NCBI GenBank assembly: GCA_008692225.1
Contig: VICG01000010.1
Span: 1,054,001 to 1,118,000 of the forward strand
Direction: 5' to 3'
Source: Monilinia fructicola
Taxonomy: Eukaryota > Ascomycota > Leotiomycetes > Helotiales > Sclerotiniaceae
Length of the DNA stretch: 64,000 nt
Numbering within the stretch: the stretch's first letter is position 1; each line of letters opens with the position of its first letter. The position numbers and the translations under genes were made by a program. Below the pieces are notes generated by a model. That model saw only the letters and a list, made by a program, of their open reading frames with translations. It did no database searches and was not told the DNA's origin. Below, in pieces: positions 59,052 through 64,000 of this stretch.

Positions 59052-59648
59052 TGAGGGGGCGACAGAGGGCAGGGGGAAAGGGTGAGCTGGAATCAATAAG
59101 TTTAGCAGTTCTGAACTGGGTTTGCTTGGCTGGCTTAGTATATCTCATTCTCGAAAGCTATTCTCATAGGGTGGAGAAAAGAGAGGGGGCATTGTTCCGC
59201 TTGTGACAGTGCAAAACGTAAATAGTGAAGGAAGTCTAATCAGAGTTGAGAAAATGACCATGATTCTAAAAATTTAAGATTCCAAATTCAAAGCTTTCAG
59301 CATTCGAAAATTCTTGAAATGTTAAACCTAGTTTTGTATTCTAACCGGTTTTAATCAACCTGATCAAGCGAAATCAATTTCTGAAAGGATTCAAGAATCA
59401 TAGATCCATTATTGTCGCACTGCAGTCAAAGAGGAAAATGACCTCGTTAAATTATCGCCTAAGAATGATTACCACGGCATTGGTGAAAAAGACTCCACGA
59501 AAACGAGCGGATAAAAAAGGGGTGGTAGTGAAATCAACATACTTGGTTGAGATATTTCCTCTATGCAAAATTTGATATCCACGTAAGAACACACTTTTTC
59601 TCTTCGGCCATCATGAAGGCACCCTTCCCAGTGCGTATATCCAAACTC
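59052..59648. other. convergent spacer
   Basis: 597 bp of AT-rich DNA; holds two 3' UTRs. A 79-codon frame at 59547-59786 is antisense to the next gene. Confidence 0.45.
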
Positions 59649-60838
59649 TTAGTCAATACCAAAAAATGCATTGTCGAATTGCCCATGCTCCATCTCGCCC
59701 ACATCTCCCCCTACGTTTCCATCATCGTCACCGCCAAAAAACAGTTCGTCAAATACACTTTCCTCTGCTCCAACCATGTTATCTAGATCCAAGTCTAGGT
59801 CCATATTATTATTGTTGTTATTATGATTATTATTCGTGCCATTGCCAGCAGTGGAACTCATGTTAAGTAGGTCATCCATCAAATCTGCTTCTTTGTTGTT
59901 CGTTGTAATATTTGCGTTGTTAGACAATGCCTCATTGGAAGACTGGATGCCATTCATATTAAAGTCTTGCGGGTTATTCCCAAATGTAGAGAGGTCAAAC
60001 TCAGTATTTTGTGTCTGGTTATTGCTCTGATTTTGAGTATTTGTGGTTGCGTCTGGCATTGTGAAATCCATGTTATCAAAGTTGAGAGCTGAAGAATCAT
60101 CATTGGTAGCGCTATTTGAGATATCGAAAAGTGAGTCAATTGATGAATCCTGCCCGCCTTCTGTGGTAGCTGCAGGGGCATCTGTGGAAGCTGGAAGTGT
60201 TGTACTTATTCCAAGACCAATAGCTTGAGGCTTATTGTCGTTCATATTTGGAGGAGACAAAGCCTTGGGTTCTTTCATCTCTTCATGTACAGATTCCCTG
60301 GGCGGATCATTTTTGATTGGGTCTTCTTCCCTTGAGACCGTTGGCAGGGGGGTTGCTTCCCTCTCTTGCTTAAAAGCCCCCTGTAGATCTTCAGGGTACG
60401 TAGTATGCGGAGATGGTAGGGCCTCAGGTGCTGCGGGTTCTTCGACAATTTGTGCAGGAGGGTTTTCTGCCGCAATTCGTTTCGATCGCATTTCTTCTAA
60501 ATCTCGTCCTAGGACCGCTTTGGCTCGTACCTGCAATCTCTTATTAGACCTGTATGACTGATGATTTAAGGATTCCAGTCACAATTTCGGCTTCAAGATC
60601 ATCCAAGGCTCGATGAAAGTTGTTGGTTATATATGGAATGGTTGAATGAAGTTTCATGGCAGAAACAGCCATTGTCTTCCCTCCATCTATGCCTGTTGCA
60701 CGAAAAGCTTTGCCAGTCTCTATAAGCTAATAAACAACTTAGCTAGTGACTTTGTTTGTTCAGAAAAGTGGTACATACAACACCATTGATTGATGCTTGC
60801 AGAATCTCCAGAGGAGTTTTGGGCTGCGCTTGAGCCAT
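59649..60838 (-). CDS. unknown Asn/Asp-rich protein, possible nuclear regulator
   Basis: Exons complement(59649..60530, 60583..60726, 60779..60838), 361 residues. The N-terminal 85 residues look structured and helical: MAQAQPKTPLEILQASINGV, ETGKAFRATGIDGGKTM, FHRALDDLEAEIVRAKAVLG and RDLEEMRSKR. The rest is low complexity: Pro/Glu-rich, then Asn/Asp/Ser-rich with poly-Asn and DLDLDLD tracts and short hydrophobic-acidic clusters such as SVFDELFFGG and DNAFFGID that resemble activation or Mediator-type tails. No family is certain; a transcription role, perhaps a Mediator-associated protein, is speculation. Both introns are 52 nt. The first has acceptor TTTATTAG, the second donor GTGACT. Confidence 0.72.
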
Positions 60839-63800
60839 GATCAAAGGAAAGTGTTTGTGATTGTATGAAATCAGAAAAAGGCTTCAAAGAATATTAAACT
60901 AAAGGAGAAAAAGAACAGATCAACCTTTTCCGATCAAAAAGAGATGTTGGTAAAGAGTGGTAAATATTGTACAGACCTCTGAGTTTACAAACCTCTACCA
61001 AGTTCATCATTATGGTTCACATGGAAGCTCGGAGGTTCGGCAATGATTGTTCCGCTAATACTCACTAGCGATTAGGCCAATCATGCTTACTAACCTGATA
61101 AGGTTTGTGCAGAACTTGGAATTGCAAGTCAGGTACAAGTAAGTTATTAGGTGAAAATCAAACATGTGGAATTCTCCCCCTTCATATGTTTGTTTATCCG
61201 GTAATTCCTACTCACAGCACAGTACAATACATCTAATTTACCATTGTCCAGTTTGTCCATCTCTTGCCTCGATGCAAAAGGCTTGTGCAAACCTACCAAC
61301 CGGAAGTGATCTTCAGCGTGGTGGTAAACAGGAGGGGTACTGTCGCAAAAGGAATGACGAATAAGAATAAGTTAGATTCCTTACTCTCGGACCTTGATGT
61401 TGCGATTGAATTATGTTCTCCTCATTCCAAGCGTACAAGCAATGCAAGTGATATCTCGTCGTTGGTTTCATGCAAAGGAGAGGGTTGCTGACAAAGCCAT
61501 GTCGACATTTTCATGCTTTTGAAGTACAAGTGAGGCGTAAAATCGCAGACTTCCCTAATGAGCAAGCAATACCACCCTTGGATGTTACCAATCATCCAAT
61601 AGAAGCAGGCAAAGTAGGGGATTGGAAAGAGCGCCCATTACCCTATCTGCGAGGGAGTGAGACAAGCCTGAAAAGTGTCTCTGAATTGAAGTCCCTGATA
61701 AAAGCCTTCAAGATTTTGTCAACTACACTAAGGTTACCTAATTACGGAGCAATATTTTGAATGACTGTATCTAATATTTGATAGCTAGAATACTTACTTG
61801 GCTACTTGAACATGCTAGGTGGGGATGATCTCAAGAGCAGTCTCTTGTCTGTCTTGAGATGGCAGGAATAGTAATCATGAACATAAGCAGGTAGCTACAG
61901 CTGGAGAGCTGTAGTCGCGTAAAGTTTCATTAGACCCCATCTGATGAGATTGCGGAGACAAGCTAGGTATGATTCCATCATGTCTGTGTGTGGTGCTCAC
62001 TCATGCCTAGGGCCGCACGGAAGTTTAGCCTCAAGAGAGATGGGATGATCTGTCCACAAGACACTGACTAATTAATGACTGGTAGTGTCAAATCAAGCGT
62101 CTTGCCAATCGGCACCCCTTGATATTCCTTCCCGTCGGTATAGCATCTACTTTCTCACAGTAAGTTTCTCGGTCCGCGCCAGCGGCAAGTTCTTGAATGG
62201 AGCAATGACTCCGTTCCGTGCTGTATAAACGGGGGTTCGCTGGTGGAATAAAGCCAGATGATGCAATATTATAGGATTAATTCTCGAAAGTGGCCAATGG
62301 AGATTATACCTAACTAGGGAGGGAGGGTGGGAGGGAGAGAGGGAGATATCTAGCAGACTAATAGGGTGGTAATAGAGTAGTGTGGAAAGAAATCAGGATA
62401 TCTGAGGAATTTGTAGATGAAGATGCCTACCTAGGTACACCGGGTGGTACAGTACTACCTAGGTATACAAATAGACGTTGATCAAGTATACCTGCAGTAG
62501 TCCTCATCGCACGGTTGGTTAAATGTATATGGATATTATATATATATCTCCGAGAGTGGATCTTGAATCGTTGAAAGAATACAAGTACAGTAAACTACTA
62601 CAGCACCTACTACCTACCACCTACTACATACTACTGTATGTATGGATGTATACTTTTACCAAACTTTGGTAGAAGCTAATAAACGTTGAGCCGTATCCAT
62701 CCAAATGTATCTACCTACAGTAGTATTCTACCCCCACCATACAGAAAATCCGGAAATCATTAATTTCTAAAGGGGAAGCCCCAAGATTGATTCCATCAGC
62801 TCAATTGAATTTATCCATAGAGGGCGGACTTGCATTGAAAGCAAAGAAGGCATCTCTAGAAGCGAATAATAATAATCATTATTATAATAATAATAATAAG
62901 CAGAACGAAATTGGTATTTAATTAAGCTAATATATCCTTAAAATATGCTTTAAATTAAGAATATAAATAATATAATTAATAGAATAAAAACACAAAATGC
63001 CTAGATACTCGAGTAGGTGAATAATTATACAAATAAACAAGAAGTAATTAAAATAGATTATTAATAATATTATTTAATTATTAAAATAATTTTGGTATAT
63101 CTAGTTTTAATAATATAGATGAATTAATTTATAAAATAAAAATATAAACCATCTCGATAGATAGGTGAATGTATAATTAAGTAGTAAATAAATAATATAA
63201 ATTATACTATATATTATACTATATATTATACTACATATTATACTACATATTATACTACATATTATACTACATATTATACTACATATTATACTCGAATATA
63301 ATCATTTCAAATGAGCTCCAAATACATGCCTAGGCACCTAGGTAATCTACTGGATATCTATACATCTATTTATATATCTGTTCACCTGGGCAGTTACAAG
63401 TAATCCATAGCCGTGAATGTCCTAGATAAGGCATATAATGCATTCCCGTCATCACGTCCAAAAAGAGTGAATTTCCAATGGATATCAAATATCACCTGCA
63501 TCCATCCATTCATTTCATTCATCTGCCTCCACTAGTATTATTCCCACCTTTTCGCCTGATGAACCTACCTAGTAGTACCTAGGCATAAAAGTAGGTAGGT
63601 AGGAAGATATAGTAATGTAGCCTTGTCCAAATCTTAGCGTAGAAACTAACAGAAAGAAGAGCTCCTCACGCTACCTACTCTTTTTATCAGACCCTCATTA
63701 TTCAACTTGCAGCAATTTGCGCGAACATCTAAACTTCCGTACTTTCTTACTCCCCCCCCCCATTTTCTTCCTTCGTCCGCCATCTTTTTTCTCAGTGTGC

Positions 63801-64000
63801 AGAAAATATTGCAGCGTCGTCGTCGTCTCTTTTCTCTCTCTTTCTCAATCTACTGTCGAATAACAGGCGTTTGGATTGTCGAGTGGTGTTTGTATCCTCT
63901 CTATTCCTTTCGACTTTCTTCGTCGTGATTGAATAATTTCTTCCTATTCAGCCCTTCCCATTGTCATCGTCCTCTCTCCTCTTTATTTCTCACTCGGTCT
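60839..64000. other. AT-rich, repeat-containing end of the window
   Basis: No supported gene. Short + frames at 61264-61491 and 61470-61760 have no recognised family. 62320-62340: GGGA repeats. 62420-62650: ACCTAGGT and CTACTACC words. 62860-63300 is extremely AT-rich with ATA/AAT trinucleotides and a 12-mer array. 63680-64000 is C/T-rich and looks like the promoter and 5' UTR of a + gene beyond the edge. Confidence 0.5.
63201..63284. repeat. 7-copy 12-mer AT-rich tandem repeat
   Basis: Units ATTATACTATAT (two) then ATTATACTACAT (five), inside a roughly 450-bp AT-rich block. Confidence 0.9.

Noticed and set aside
61264..61760. Two overlapping + frames
   Set aside because: No ATG with good context, no recognised domain, and no splice sites joining them.

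Overview
This window is nuclear DNA of a filamentous ascomycete. Genes are mostly interrupted by short GT-AG introns of about 46-115 nt, with CTAAC/CTGAC/TTAAC-like branch points. They lie on both strands, are single-gene units without operons, and are separated by AT-rich spacers full of microsatellites. Overall protein and repeat style suggests Leotiomycetes (Botrytis/Sclerotinia-like). That placement is inference, not proven here.

Layout. 1-5.2 kb: 3' end of a conserved fungal protein (+), the oligosaccharyltransferase subunit WBP1 (-), and a divergent complex I 9.5 kDa subunit (+). 5.2-8.1 kb: divergent FAD oxidoreductase (-) and SDR dehydrogenase (+). 8.7-13.6 kb: dynein light intermediate chain (-), U2 snRNP protein Ist3 (+), and the PROPPIN Hsv2 (-). 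13.6-15.4 kb: spacer with a 253-bp TIR element. 15.4-26.1 kb: a run of + genes: Cdc11/AspA-type septin, Bax-inhibitor family protein, ceramide synthase and an MFS transporter. 27.4-36.0 kb: Tgl1-like lipase (-), Pet191/Coa5 (+), a bZIP factor (-) and a transcription-factor-like protein without a zinc cluster (-). 36-43.8 kb: a CpG-rich patch, a DUF255/SSP411 thioredoxin-fold protein (-) and a secreted CAP/PR-1 protein (-). 43.8-53.1 kb: about 9 kb of gene-poor, repeat-rich DNA with one tentative gene. 53.1-60.8 kb: a second MFS transporter (-), a divergent pair of unknown proteins and an Asn/Asp-rich unknown protein (-). 60.8-64 kb: AT-rich repeats ending in pyrimidine-rich DNA.

Most genes are unrelated housekeeping functions (ER glycosylation, respiration, COX assembly, splicing, dynein transport, autophagy, septins, sphingolipids). 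I see no biosynthetic cluster, CRISPR array, rRNA or convincing tRNA. Exon structures were assembled by eye from splice signals, frame continuity and remembered family sequences; no alignment was run.

Most notable: two apparent single-T insertions that break otherwise intact, conserved genes (septin and Bax-inhibitor); a MITE-like element with 35-bp perfect inverted repeats and TA flanks; a 5-nt micro-exon; a GC-AG intron; and a recurrent intergenic ACCTAGGT palindrome. I did not find a convincing new biological system.
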